From contig OZ023269.1 in the NCBI GenBank assembly GCA_964006375.1, positions 60,995,968 to 61,059,967 on the forward strand: a DNA stretch of 64,000 bases, given 5' to 3'. Each line of letters opens with the position of its first letter. Position 1 is the stretch's first letter. The notes under the pieces were generated by a model. It saw only the letters and a program-made list of their open reading frames with translations, made no database searches and was not told where the DNA came from. The stretch comes from Tillus elongatus (lineage: Eukaryota > Arthropoda > Insecta > Coleoptera > Cleridae). This document shows, in pieces, positions 43,921 through 55,220 of this stretch. The translations under genes and the position numbers were made by a program.

Positions 43921-44860
43921 TAGTACGCCAAGGTCATATTTATGGTGGTGCGGCTGGTTAAATGCGAAATTTTGTTTCCTCCTCAAATATGTCTCTAGCC
44001 CTAATTTAGACACACCAAATTTCATAAAAATAGATAATCTACTTTACAGTTTAGGTACCTATCAAAACAAACAAATTTTTAACACTCTGTATTTCAAAAA
44101 TTAGGCAAAAATAGCCACATGTTTATAGAATTTTTCATCTCTAAATTATAGACAGATTAACTCCTTTCATTACTGACATCACGTTATGTAATACCCTGAA
44201 TATTGCAAATATGTATGAATTAATAAAAGGTAAGTTTGGAGATTAGGGTTCAAAGGATTTAAGAAAGGTACAACATATACGTCACGCACACGCTATAGTT
44301 ATGTATTAGCTTATGCGGTGTTTGTCAAAAGTATGGAAAGGCACTCACATTTCCTGGAATATTCGTTTTAAAACAAAATGTTTAAACAAATAGTACGCCA
44401 AGGTCATATTTATGGTGGTGCGGCTGGTTAAATGCGAAATTTTGTTTCCTCCTCAAATATGTCTCTAGCCCTAATTTAGACACACCAAATTTCATAAAAA
44501 TAGATAATCTACTTTACAGTTTAGGTACCTATCAAAACAAACAAATTTTTAACACTCTGTATTTCAAAAATTAGGCAAAAATAGCCACATGTTTATAGAA
44601 TTTTTCATCTCTAAATTATAGACAGATTAACTCCTTTCATTACTGACATCACGTTATGTAATACCCTGAATATTGCAAATATGTATGAATTAATAAAAGG
44701 TAAGTTTGGAGATTAGGGTTCAAAGGATTTAAGAAAGGTACAACATATACGTCACGCACACGCTATAGTTATGTATTAGCTTATGCGGTGTTTGTCAAAA
44801 GTATGGAAAGGCACTCACATTTCCTGGAATATTCGTTTTAAAACAAAATGTTTAAACAAA
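43921..44860 (+). repeat. Perfect tandem duplication, 470-bp unit, 2 copies
   Basis: Unit 1 is 43921-44390 and unit 2 is 44391-44860. They are identical everywhere I compared. The junction phrase is TTTAAACAAA|TAGTACGCCA. The unit contains ATTTTTAACACTCTGTATTT and GTTTGTCAAAAGTATGGAAA, which look like decayed transposon sequence; no ORF. Confidence 0.9.
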
Positions 44861-45235
44861 ACTTTTTCGTCATATTTTTTTTTGCTACAAACTGGCGATA
44901 TTCAAGTTTTCTGGGACACCTAGATATTTTTTAAATGGCAAGATATCATTTTTTTTGCATTTACGGAAAGAACTTCTCCCTCTTAGGCACCATGAAAATG
45001 TAATCGGGATTAATAAGAAAAAAATTGCAAAAAAATAAGTTTCTTAAAAATTACCTTTGGTTGGATTTCATTAATCAATTTCTTATCAAGTTACCAACTG
45101 AAAAAAATGTGATAGTATTTGCAGCTGCCAATTTTAAGCATTGTTTTGTGTCAAATATCTGTAGTTTATAATACTTTAGGGAGCTTCATATTAGAACATA
45201 GAGAACTTACAGAAATTAATAATAACTATTATTAT

Positions 45236-46145
45236 GGCAAAATTAAGCGAAAAGCCAAGAACTGAAATATTAGTGATGTTGGGCTATGGTGACAGGAAGC
45301 TTTGTAAAGAAATGTGCATGTTTTCTTATGAGTCTGGCCACAAATTAATGAAGGGTATGCTTCCAAAATATTGAAAAAAAATACGAAACTGGTAGTGTCA
45401 AACATAAGCCAAGAATAGGAAGACCAAAAACGGCTGCAGCTGGTATTAACGCATTAGATATATTGTTGTCTTTTCATTAAACCCCTCATCTGTCTACAAA
45501 TTAAGTTGCTATATTACACAGTTTTTCACAAAATCTGTGGTAAGAAAAAAATTCACCCACACAAAGTACAGGCACTTGTAGATGGCGATTTTAAGAGGCG
45601 TGTTGAATTTTGTTATATTATGGCAAATTTATTGAGAAGCCGGACTTTAGTAGATACATTATTTTCCAGACGGAGCTACGTTGACATCCTATTAATTTGT
45701 TAATAAACAAAATTATCGTTATTGGTCTCAGCAGAATCCACATTGGATGCTGGAGGCTCAAACCCAACGACCACAAAAAAATATGTATGGACGGGTATAC
45801 TAGACAGTAGTAATATTGGGCGGTTATTTATTTAGGGAAATCTAACATCTGAAAAGAATTTTTTAAGAGAAGAAATTATACCACAGTGGTTGCAGTGGGC
45901 CCAGTCAATGAAGTTTGGTTTGAGCAATATGAAGCTCACAGTCATTTTGGGAGGCGCGTGCGGCAATATTGGGATGAAGTTTTTAGAGAAAATTGAATCG
46001 GGCGCTGTGATTCCCTTAAATGAACTGCTCGCCCTCTTGATTTGACGCCCTATGATTGGTTTCTTGGGGTCACTTGGAGAATGTTGTCTACAGAGACAGA
46101 GCATTAAATCTGGAAGACCTGAAAGCTATAATTATTGGCTAAACA
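45236..46145 (+). pseudogene. Mariner-like DDE transposase pseudogene
   Basis: From ATG 45236, frames combine to a recognisable arthropod mariner-type transposase. First MAKLSEKPRTEILVMLGYGD and KYETGSVKHKPRIGRPKTA (linker between the two helix-turn-helix units), then the NALDILLSF-type helix, PHLSTN and HKVQALVDGDFKRRVEF. Next come FPDGATLT (family: FSDEATF, catalytic Asp present, following Glu lost), VNKQNYRYWSQQNPHWM, NVW-like EVWFEQYEAHSHFG (family: VWFQQDGAPPHY; catalytic Asp replaced by Tyr) and RPLDLTPYDWFLG (family: SPDLTPLDFFLWG). There are at least five frameshifts or stops, so it is dead. A (TA)n tract starts about 140 bp downstream. Confidence 0.85.
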
Positions 46146-46280
46146 AGATGGATTGTGCATTTCAGGTTAATTAATGTAATAAATTTCTTTGAAACGCGAG
46201 TTTAATTATGTATTGATAATAATGGACAGCATTTTGAACATTGAGTTAGTTGACAATTATTATTGTTGTCCCATACTAAG

Positions 46281-46287
<7 letters not shown>

Positions 46288-46369
<82 letters not shown>
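46288..46369. repeat. (TA)n microsatellite
   Basis: About 41 dinucleotides, not flanked by recognisable HINE-like sequence. Confidence 0.95.
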
Positions 46370-46372
<3 letters not shown>

Positions 46373-47084
46373 AAAAAATATATAAACTAATATTTCCATC
46401 CTAAATATGAGTTCTGTTTCGTTTGAAAAAAAAGAGCGAATGATTTCTATGAAATTTTCCTAATAAATAGCTTAACAATATCTCAATATTCTTTGAAATC
46501 TAACATACTACATAAAACCCACCGCTATCTGCTTTAGTGCCCAAGGAAAAATAATGTACCGTTATTCCCAGTCAATAACCCTTGCAGATGAAGCAGTAAA
46601 AAAATAACAACAGAGACGCTATTTATAAAACCAGGGACAAGTCATTTGAAAACAGATCATTTACTACCTGTACGAGGTAAAAAAGTGTTATATTTATCGG
46701 GACTTACACAAATTTTACCAAACAGTTGTCGGATCTTACACACAATTATGTCGGTTCCAAAAATTGACCACGGAGGTCGCTTTTATCAGTCACTTTTATA
46801 GGGCCCGACAAGTTTAGTAACACAAACTCAAAAATACACACATGCATATAGTATGTATATTAGGACATCGTCAGAAAATTAGTTAGTTAAACTACTTCAG
46901 AGGTGCAGAATCCGAAAAAACACGTCTCTAAATTGTCGGGACGCGTGTATGGCCCGACAAGTTGGGAAGACCCGACAAATCACGTCCATACATGTGGTTT
47001 GTCCTCATATTATACGAACACAAACACACACACGGACGCACGTACGCACCCGCACCCGCACGCGCGCGCAGCCGTACACACACG
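46370..47084. other. Unrecognised; CA/CG-rich simple repeat at 47022-47085
   Basis: Contains two similar phrases around CCCGACAAGTT (46804 and 46952). A CACACACGGACGCACGTACG-type cryptic repeat then leads into the LINE 3' fragment at the point where copy 1 leads out of its AC tract. Confidence 0.45.
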
Positions 47085-47444
47085 AATGCCAGTCAATTAT
47101 AAATATTCTTACCTCGCAAGACTCAAATCAATAATTTACGTAGAGTACGCTTGGGATCTTGGTAAGGGAAACCTCTCCCATTTTAAAGACATATGGTGTC
47201 CAAAAACAGTGCTGTGTAAGATTGAAGAAAAATACTTAATTTTTTCACAGATTTTAAATGTGTAACTATTTAGAAGACAATAACTGACTGTATTTGGCGT
47301 GTAACCTCCTCTTTCTTGCTCAAACGTTGTCAGTTCCAATTATGTATTGTATATAATCATGTGGAACTATTGTATTTGAAGTAGATATAAGTTATTTATT
47401 ATTAATGCTACTACGACTTGTATTGATTACATGACAGTTTCAAC
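47085..47444 (+). pseudogene. LINE ORF2 C-terminus and 3' UTR, copy 2
   Basis: The frame ending at 47265 gives YKYSYLARLKSIIYVEYAWD, LGKGNLSHFKDIWCPKTVLC and a final FSQILNV stop. It aligns without gaps to the C-terminus of the LINE fragment at 30780-30952 (VARIKARILTEYAWYMGKHN...NKWC). A 3' UTR of about 180 bp ends in a long (AAT)n tail and then (AC)n, as in copy 1. 5'-truncated, as is typical for LINEs. Confidence 0.75.
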
Positions 47445-47612
<168 letters not shown>

Positions 47613-47819
47613 ACTCACTCACTGTTAGTTAAACTGTTAGATAGTTATATTTAATTTGAATTGTTAAAAGAATATTTTATTATATTTTCTTTATTCTAAA
47701 TTTTATTTATTCTAAAGGTTTTTCGAAAATTATTTGATGATCATACCAAAATCTAAAAAGGCAGTGTGTCGGCCGTTGGATTTAAATAAAAGTCTAAAGG
47801 AAATTGACACAAATGATTT

Positions 47820-48200
<381 letters not shown>

Positions 48201-48237
48201 AATTTTTACGTAATTGACACATAGGATCTGACAAAGA

Positions 48238-48515
48238 AATGGACTGTGTGCGAAACTAAAAAAATACGAAATAAATTTAATGGACCTAATACTCATCAGT
48301 CAGTACGAAGCAAATATATACATGTATTATAAATATTAAGAAATAACAATAAAACTTATCGGTGAATTGGTGTTTTACTTCCTTGGTAAATGGTTCCATG
48401 CTTCCAGGAAGGAAAGGGATAGAAGCGTTAGGATATAAGAAATTTAGAGGCACTAACTTAATAAAATATGTCGATTCACGAAAGCACACACACACACACA
48501 CACACACACGCACAA
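48238..48515 (+). repeat. Dispersed repeat R, copy 2
   Basis: Same order of phrases as copy 1 (GTGCGAAACTAAAAAAATAC, CAGTACGAAGCAAATATATA, GGTGAATTGGTGTTTTACTT, AGGAAAGGGATAGAAGCGTT). It ends in (AC)n at 48486-48509, where copy 1 has (TA)n. Confidence 0.75.
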
Positions 48516-48615
48516 TTACATGTGCTCGTATGTTTACAGAGACACACGAAAACACACCAACTTGTGGGATCTTAATGTATGAGATGAGTCGTGGTTGTAG
48601 ATTTATCTCCAGGTG

Positions 48616-48798
48616 TGGATAATTCGCGCCAAAATACTATACACAAGCTGGTTTAGAAAATATTTGAAAATAAAGTGAGGTCCCGCAATTATGTTTAATG
48701 CACACGTTGTGTGAAGACCCCTTAAATATAGATTATGTTTGAAGTTTGTATAAGACCCCATAAACCATAGTGTTTTTTCTACAAACATAACTGTGTTT
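48616..48798 (+). repeat. Dispersed repeat, copy 2 (partner at 28316-28500)
   Basis: Alignable with 28316-28500 over its whole length and truncated at CTGTGTTT exactly where the foldback element starts. Confidence 0.8.
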
Positions 48799-48839
48799 CG
48801 TACGACGGCGTCCTGGGGTCACGTTGAAAAATTATTTTC

Positions 48840-49130
48840 CTATAATTCTGAGATAAAAAAGTCAGAATTCTGAGATAAAAAGGCAGAATTCTGTGATCAA
48901 AACTCAGAATTCTGACATAAAAAGTCAGAATTCTGAGATAAAAAAGTCAGAATTCTGAGAAAAAAAGTCAGAATTCTAACATAAAAACTCAGAATTCTGA
49001 GATAAAAACTCAGAATTCTGGCATAAAAAGTCAGAATTCTGAGATAAAAAAGTCAGAAATCTGAGATAAAAAGTCGGGATTCTGACTTTTAAACTCATAA
49101 TTCTGAGATAAAAAGTCGGAATTATTCGAG
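48840..49130 (+). repeat. 21-bp subterminal array, left arm
   Basis: About 14 units of the form GTCAGAATTCTGAGATAAAAA. Each has a 10-bp palindrome CAGAATTCTG (an EcoRI site), separated by ATAAAAA spacers of 8-11 bp. Confidence 0.9.
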
Positions 49131-49310
49131 CGCTATACGACAGCATCCAGGTGGTGCCACTTGCAAAACGTTTACCTATTGACTATTGATGTGTAATTAG
49201 GTAGGTAGCTCTGCCTGTGCCCGTTTTATAGTTAGTTGATGGTGTTAAAAATTAAAAGGAAACAAAATCGGTTCATTGACTTTTATTCTCGTTGCGTTAT
49301 CTGTAACGTC

Positions 49311-49615
49311 GGTCTATTTTCGCGACTATGGCCCATCACCGACACCAGGGAGCAGCTTCAACTCGCCATGTTGGAAATTTTACCGAACCCTGCCGTTCTG
49401 TAAGGATAGTAGGAATATTTAACGTGCCCAACATCACATGGACACGGGACCGACGGCTTTACGCCCCCTCCGGAGGGCGGAACGTGCAGACATTCAACTT
49501 GCTCAAATACAATGCCACAACCTCGGTTGATGTTAATGTTACAGTGTGTACTGAAAAAAGTGAAAGGATAACCCTTCGGTTCAGAGGTACACGTTCTTTA
49601 CGACCGAGGCTCTTA
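49311..49615 (-). mobile_element. tRNA-derived SINE, family 1, copy f (left foldback arm)
   Basis: Minus strand, 3' end TAACGTCGGTCTATTTTCGC (complement orientation) through GGGCGGAACGTGCAGACATT to a head containing CCGAAGGGTTAT and ACCGAGG complements. The B box is eroded. Present at the mirrored position in the right arm. Confidence 0.85.
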
Positions 49616-50262
49616 TAAATAAATAATCATGAGATAAACGTACGTTTGTTGTTGTTTGATGATTTATTTTTGTTGCTCGATAAACATCATCCCATGACAA
49701 TCGAAATGCGCTACCATCTGTCGCAATCGAGAATCTCCGTCTGTAACTGCCCATTTTAATGCAGTGTAGCTTCCACCTTCAATCATTATTGTACCGTATA
49801 TCCAGACGTTTTACTTACTACCTCTTCCTTTTTGCCTAGGTATGTATCTTTCAAATAAAACTACCAAGATGTTTTAAAATATGTCCTATATATATGTTGC
49901 CTTTTCCTACCAATTTCTTTCAGCAAGCATTTCTATTCTGTCACCTCTAACACACTTTTTTATTCGTGTTTCTATCGGTATACCTTATTGTCTTTGTCAT
50001 TTTGCTCAATGTCCACATTTCAAAAGCTTATATTCCCTTAGTGTCCTGCTTAGTTAACATCCACACCATCATTATAATACTCCATACGCATGACTTGATA
50101 AACCTCATCCTTCAGCTCTAAATTAAACCCAATTTTTTATAGAAATAAGAAGTATATTTTGAGAAAATTTATATCATTAACCATTAACCCTGCGTTAGAC
50201 GTAACATTGTTCAAAAATAAATATCAAGATTCACCCAACAATTTTTCATAGTTTTATAATAA

Positions 50263-50265
<3 letters not shown>

Positions 50266-50330
<65 letters not shown>
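50266..50330. repeat. (TA)n in left foldback arm
   Basis: About 32 dinucleotides; the mirrored tract in the right arm is 50812-50901 (45 units). Confidence 0.95.
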
Positions 50331-50333
<3 letters not shown>

Positions 50334-50405
50334 ATGTGCATTCTTGAAATGACTTTCTCTTTCTTGTGTTTTAAATTGTCTAATTTTAATAATAAAAATA
50401 ATAAG

Positions 50406-50737
50406 AAGGCAATTAATTCAGCAATAACAAATAACGTGACTTTCTAAAATAGTTTTATTTTTAAGGTTCACGTTATAAGCATACGGTTTTTACATTATTT
50501 TCTGGGTGAATAATTCAATTAGTTGGCACATTTTTTTTACAATTTAATAGTCTAACTATGTTACATATTTTATTGTTACCTCTAAAAAATACACACTACA
50601 ACAATTTCTAAGAAATATAAATAAAGTTATTTTTTCTTTGTGTTCTGATTGACATTGCAGCACCTGCATGTGTAGGGAGTCAGATTTGGTCAGAATTTAT
50701 TTGACAAAAGTTGGGGATAGACTGGCAGTAGCTAGAG
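50406..50737. other. Loop of the foldback element
   Basis: About 330 bp of AT-rich sequence without inverted counterpart. No ORF of note and no transposase motif. Confidence 0.6.
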
Positions 50738-50809
50738 TATTATTTTTATTTGTATTATTAAAATTGGACAATTTAAAACATAAGAAAGAAAGTCATTTTA
50801 AGAATGTTC

Positions 50810-50811
<2 letters not shown>

Positions 50812-50901
<90 letters not shown>
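50812..50901. repeat. (TA)n in right foldback arm
   Basis: About 45 dinucleotides, mirrored with 50266-50330. Confidence 0.95.
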
Positions 50902-50904
<3 letters not shown>

Positions 50905-51540
50905 TTAATATAAATCTATGGAACAATGTTGGGTGAATCTTGATATTTATTTTTGAACAATGTTACGCCTAACGGAGAGTTAAGGTTATGATTTTTTCTC
51001 AAAATATACTTCTTATTCTTATCAAAAATTGAGTTTAATTTGGTTCTGACGGGGGAGGTTTATCAAGTCATAATGCGTATGGAGTCTTATAATAATGAGG
51101 TGGACGTTGACTAAGCAGGACACTAAGGGAATAGAAGCTTTCAACCATGGACATTGAGCAAAATGACAAAGACAATAAGGTACACTGATAGAAACACGAA
51201 TAAAAAAGTATGCTAGAAGAGGTGACAGAATAGTAATGCTTGCTGAAAGAAATTGATAGGAGAAGGCATAATATATATATGATATATTTTAAAACATCTT
51301 TCTGATAGTTTTATTTGAAAGATATATACCTAGACAAAACGGAAGAGGTAGATCAAAAGTAATGCTTCTGGAAACATGGTACAATATTGATTAAAGGTGG
51401 AAGCTACACTGAATTAAAATGGGCAGTTACAGAGGGAAAGTCACGATTGCGACAGATGGTATCGCATTTCGATTGTGATGATGATGATGGTTATCGAGCA
51501 AGAAAAACAAATCATCACACAACAGCAAACTTACGTTCAT

Positions 51541-51836
51541 CTCATACTTGGTTCTATCCCAGAGTTCTCCTTTCACTTTTTCAGTGCATACTGTAACATT
51601 AACATCAAGCGAAGTGGTGGCATTATATTTGAGAAAGTTAAATATCTGCACGTTCCGCCCTTCGGAGGGGGCGTAAAGCCGTTGGTCCCCTGTGCGATGC
51701 GATGTTGGGCACGTTAAATATTCCTACTATCCTTGCGGAACGGCAGGGTTCGGCAAAATTTCCAGGATAGCGAGGTGAAACTGCTCCCTGGTGTCGGTGA
51801 TTGGCCATAGTCGCTTAAATAAGCCCACGTTAAGGA
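51541..51836 (+). mobile_element. tRNA-derived SINE, family 1, copy g (right foldback arm)
   Basis: Body intact (GTGGCATTATATTTGAGAAA, CACGTTCCGCCCTTCGGAGG, GATTGGCCATAGTCGCTTAA). Head truncated: only a B-box-like TTGGTTCTATCCC remains. Mirrors copy f. Confidence 0.85.
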
Positions 51837-52189
51837 TACAAAAACACAAACATATTTATTTATAAACTTCTAAGGCTGACTTCACTTTAATTCAGCTAAA
51901 GTTTGCATGGTATAATGCCGATTAAAGCAATAATATGTTGTATATTTATACGACGACTTATTTACGTACATAATTAGTAAAATCATAATATATACACCAC
52001 TGCACTATACATTATTCTATTAACGCAACGCGAACAATAGTCAATGAACTAATTTTCTTTCCCTTTAGTTTGCAAACCATCAACTTACTGTAAAACCGGC
52101 ACAGGCAGAGCTACCCGCCTAATTACACATCAATAGTCAATAGGTAAACGTTTTGCAAATGGACTCTGTCGTATGAAGCTCTCGAATAA

Positions 52190-52445
52190 TTCTGACTTTT
52201 TATCTCACAATTCTGAGTTAAAAAAGTCCAAATTCCGACTTTTTATGTCAGAATTCTGAGTTTTTATCTCAGAATTCTGAGTTTTTATGTCAGAATTCTG
52301 ACTTTTTTACCTCAGAATTCTGACTTTTTTATCTCAGAATTCTGACTTTTTTATCTGAGAATTCTGACTTATTATGTCAGAATTCTGAGTTTTTATCACA
52401 GAATTCTGACTTTTTATCTCAGAATTTTGATTTTTTTATCTCAGA
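52190..52445 (-). repeat. 21-bp subterminal array, right arm
   Basis: About 13 units complementary to the left-arm array (CAGAATTCTGACTTTTTATCT type). Confidence 0.9.
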
Positions 52446-52492
52446 GTTATAGGAAAATTATTTTTTAACGTGACCCCATGACGCCGTCGTAG

Positions 52493-52683
52493 AACCCTAC
52501 CCATGAGATGAGAGAAAAATTAAAAATCACAGCAGTAAGTATACAATTTTTGGCATAATTTCAGGATCTTCAATATTAGTGTTTAAAAAAAATTAAAATA
52601 AAGACGCAATTGAATTAAAATTAAAAGTGCTATTAAGCTATAAAATAAATTAAATAAAAGAAACCATATTAAATACCATAGCA
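52493..52683 (+). repeat. Truncated 5' LTR of copy 2
   Basis: AACCCTACCCATGAGATGAG onward matches the final part of the LTRs at 33828-34028 and 56529-56721. Confidence 0.9.
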
Positions 52684-52685
52684 AC

Positions 52686-52893
52686 TTTATGGCGCCGCAA
52701 CGTCAGGGTTTTTAAAAAAGAAAATCATATAATTATCAAAAATTTAAATACCTACCATTATAAAATAAACGTTGGTCTTCGTCAAGTCAAACTTTTTGGC
52801 GACCAAACGAGGGTGCTTAAAAGAAAACCCCTTACACGGAATTTCAAAAAGATTATTTATTACCATAACTTTTTGGCGCCGCAACTTAAGGGC
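52686..52893 (+). promoter_or_regulatory. Three primer-binding-like sites in copy 2
   Basis: ATGGCGCCGCAACGTCAGGG at 52689, TTGGCGACCAAACGAGGGTG at about 52795 and TTGGCGCCGCAACTTAAGGG at about 52872. Each is preceded by AACTTT(A/T)T. Copy 1 has a single site. The first is in the correct place next to the LTR; the third matches copy 1 best. Confidence 0.6.
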
Positions 52894-53299
52894 TTTAAAA
52901 TAATAGTAATAATAATAATAAACTATATTAAAATTTTTGTGTAAAAAAATAAATGTATTTCCATAGAAAATTTAGAAAATATGGACAAAAATATAAATAA
53001 TTATACAAATGAAAAGCAAAGTTTCATAGAAAACAAATTAGAAAAAAAAAACAGGAAAAGTTGGAAAACAAATTAAAAGGTTTAATTGATGGAGCAACAC
53101 ACTAAAAGATAGAGAACATGGGCATAATATAAATAAAAATTTCGAAACAAATCATGAAAAGTTAGAAAAAAATATAAATTAAATTTTTGAAGAAACCCAT
53201 AAAAAATTAATTAAAAACTTCGAAAAAAATTTTAGGAGAAAACAAAAATGAAATTAAAAATAAAAGGAAACAAGCTTTTCTCAGAATAAAGAAAAATAT

Positions 53300-54023
53300 A
53301 AAAAGGAGAGCAGAAGAAAACATACAACAAAATAAAACAGAGAGTGAAACAGAAGTCACAAAAATATATCAATTGGATGCTGAGGTAACAATAACGCAGG
53401 GAAAATGCCAAGAAAGCCATAAAATAATCAAGACGGAGCTGGACACGGGAATACAGTCGTGTCATGAAAAAATAAATGAAGAGATTGAAATGAGGAGGTA
53501 CGACATTAAAAAGGTCGAAACGCGTATGGAGTCGGTAGATAGGAATATGGTCCGAGTCGAGCAGGAAATTGATTAACAATTGATCAAGATAGAAGAAAAT
53601 ATACTAGAAATGAGCCCGAAAAGATTCGTAGATACTGCCAAAGAAAAATTAATAACGGCAACACATTATTTTTACTGTATCAAAATTGAAAGTTACCAGA
53701 AACATGAAACTATACTTCAATGTAATAAACATTATGTAGAAATTAATAACAATAGCCGCAATTTTAAAATTAGTAACCTTCTCGTCCAAAACAATAATTT
53801 TTACAATAAATACAAATACAATCCTAGTCAGACATTTTATAAAAACAAAGAATCTGGAAAGTATAATAAATTTAAAACTTATAAGCCGAAGTTTAATGAG
53901 CAGAACAGGCATATTTGGCATGAAAATAAACTAAGTAATGTAAATAACAAGACACGTCATGGCAACTATAGCAATTTTAATTTCAGAAGCAAAAAGCAAA
54001 AATATAAGATAAATAAAAATTAA
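53300..54023 (+). pseudogene. Gag-like ORF of the pol-less LTR element, copy 2
   Basis: The reading frame homologous to copy 1 runs to the stop at 54023. It shows the same features: charged helical N-part (KIIKTELDTGIQSCHEKINE), a glutamate-rich middle, HYFYCIKIESYQK, and an Asn/Lys-rich basic tail ending RSKKQKYKINKN. It is broken by one in-frame TAA at 53574, where copy 1 has GAA. It is open at codon 34869's counterpart (GAG), where copy 1 has TAG. A roughly 50-bp in-frame deletion relative to copy 1 lies near 53610. Function inferred from position only. Confidence 0.5.
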
Positions 54024-54029
54024 TCTGCA

Positions 54030-55206
54030 TGAATTTGGATCAGATCTAATATGACGTAAGCAATGAAAAGAATAATCGCATACCGAATAGACGAAACGAG
54101 ACTGGCAGTAATATAATGTACAAAATAAACAGTAAAATTACCAGACAAAGAAATTTCTCCTAAACTAAATAATATTTGATTAGATACTTAGATAGAACTA
54201 TATGACGAAAAATTGGTCAATTAAAAAAAAATTACAGTAAAAAATTAACCCTGAGAAAAGAAAATAAAACAAGTAGGCATGATAATAACCCAAAGGAAAA
54301 TAACACTGAGAAAAGAAAATTAAACAAGTAGGCATTATAATAATAACCCAAGGGAAAATATAAATTTTGAAAAGCAAATTTTCATAGAAAGATTAAGTGA
54401 TATTAAATTAGGAGCAGTGCTCAAAATTGGAGACAGTTATTGGATATGTCAATTAAAGAAATCTAAATATAAAATAGAAAGAGGGAAATATAAAAAGTAT
54501 TGAGTATAAGAAAGATGGAATAAGTGGAAAAGAAAATTATATAAAAGTCGAAAAGACAGAAACCGGTTACGTACCGAGAAAGAGTTATAATTAACGGAAA
54601 AATAAAACATATAGGGGTCGGATTGATGGAGACCATATATGTAGTGTTGAAAAGTTAAAGTATTAGAAGTTTATAGATGAAAAATATATTAAATAGTCAT
54701 ATTCCATTGTAGTATATCAATATAAATAGTAAACATAATCAAATAAAATCGGTAAAGAAGATACCCCATTAAAATGGGAAAAAAATATACCAATAACTGT
54801 CATTCACAGAAATAAGTCCGGAGGGAAGTTGGATATGTTCGAAATAACCAGGGAATGGCATGAATGTCGATCTTCTAAATAAAACTAAAATAATAAATTG
54901 CCACAAATTAGATATGTAAAATTAACCAGTGAATGTCATAATTGTCGATTTTTAAAAAATAAATTAAATAATGAATTGCTACAAAATATACATGTAAAAA
55001 TAACAAGCGAATTTTATAAATGGCTATTTTTAAAAATTAAAGTAAATTGCCACAAAATAGTTATAAAGTAAAGGAGATAGTAAATAATAGAATCAGGGAA
55101 ATGTTTAATATAGAACATGTGTATAAATACAATTAAATAAATAAATAGGTTGTGAAGAAACAAAGCAAAGATGGTCTGTCTAACAATCCTTATCCAGACG
55201 CACTTT
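54030..55206 (+). other. Internal non-coding part of LTR element copy 2
   Basis: Parallel to 35565-36771 of copy 1, with deletions and repeated AACCCTGAGAAAAGAAAATNAA phrases at about 54245 and 54300. No RT or integrase motif. Confidence 0.5.
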
Positions 55207-55207
55207 T

Positions 55208-55220
55208 AGAAAGGGGTAAT
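55208..55220 (+). promoter_or_regulatory. Polypurine tract of copy 2
   Basis: AGAAAGGGGTAAT immediately 5' of TGCTATATATAGCA. Confidence 0.75.

Larger units (their letters stand above)
48801..52492. mobile_element. Foldback-type palindromic element, 3.7 kb
   Basis: The ends are inverted repeats starting TACGACGGCGTCNTGGGGTC. Complementarity continues through a subterminal array (48840-49130 and 52190-52445), unique sequence (GGTAGGTAGCTCTGCCTGTG and complement), an embedded SINE in each arm, more unique sequence and a TA tract in each arm. It ends at about 50405 (left) and 50738 (right). Arms are about 1605 and 1755 bp and the loop about 330 bp. Arms differ by substitutions and small indels, so this is not a simple assembly mirror. 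No transposase is seen in arms or loop. Long inverted arms with internal tandem repeats and a short loop match Foldback/Galileo-type elements; membership is inferred from structure alone. Confidence 0.8.

Noticed and set aside
48840..49130. Possible CRISPR-like array (regular palindromic repeats)
   Set aside because: There are no unique spacers: the intervals are AT-rich parts of the same 21-bp unit. The genome is eukaryotic and the array is mirrored in the other foldback arm.
48801..52492. Explanation of the palindrome as a pure assembly mirror artefact
   Set aside because: The arms differ by many substitutions and indels, different TA lengths (32 and 45 units) and different SINE head erosion, which an artefact would not produce.
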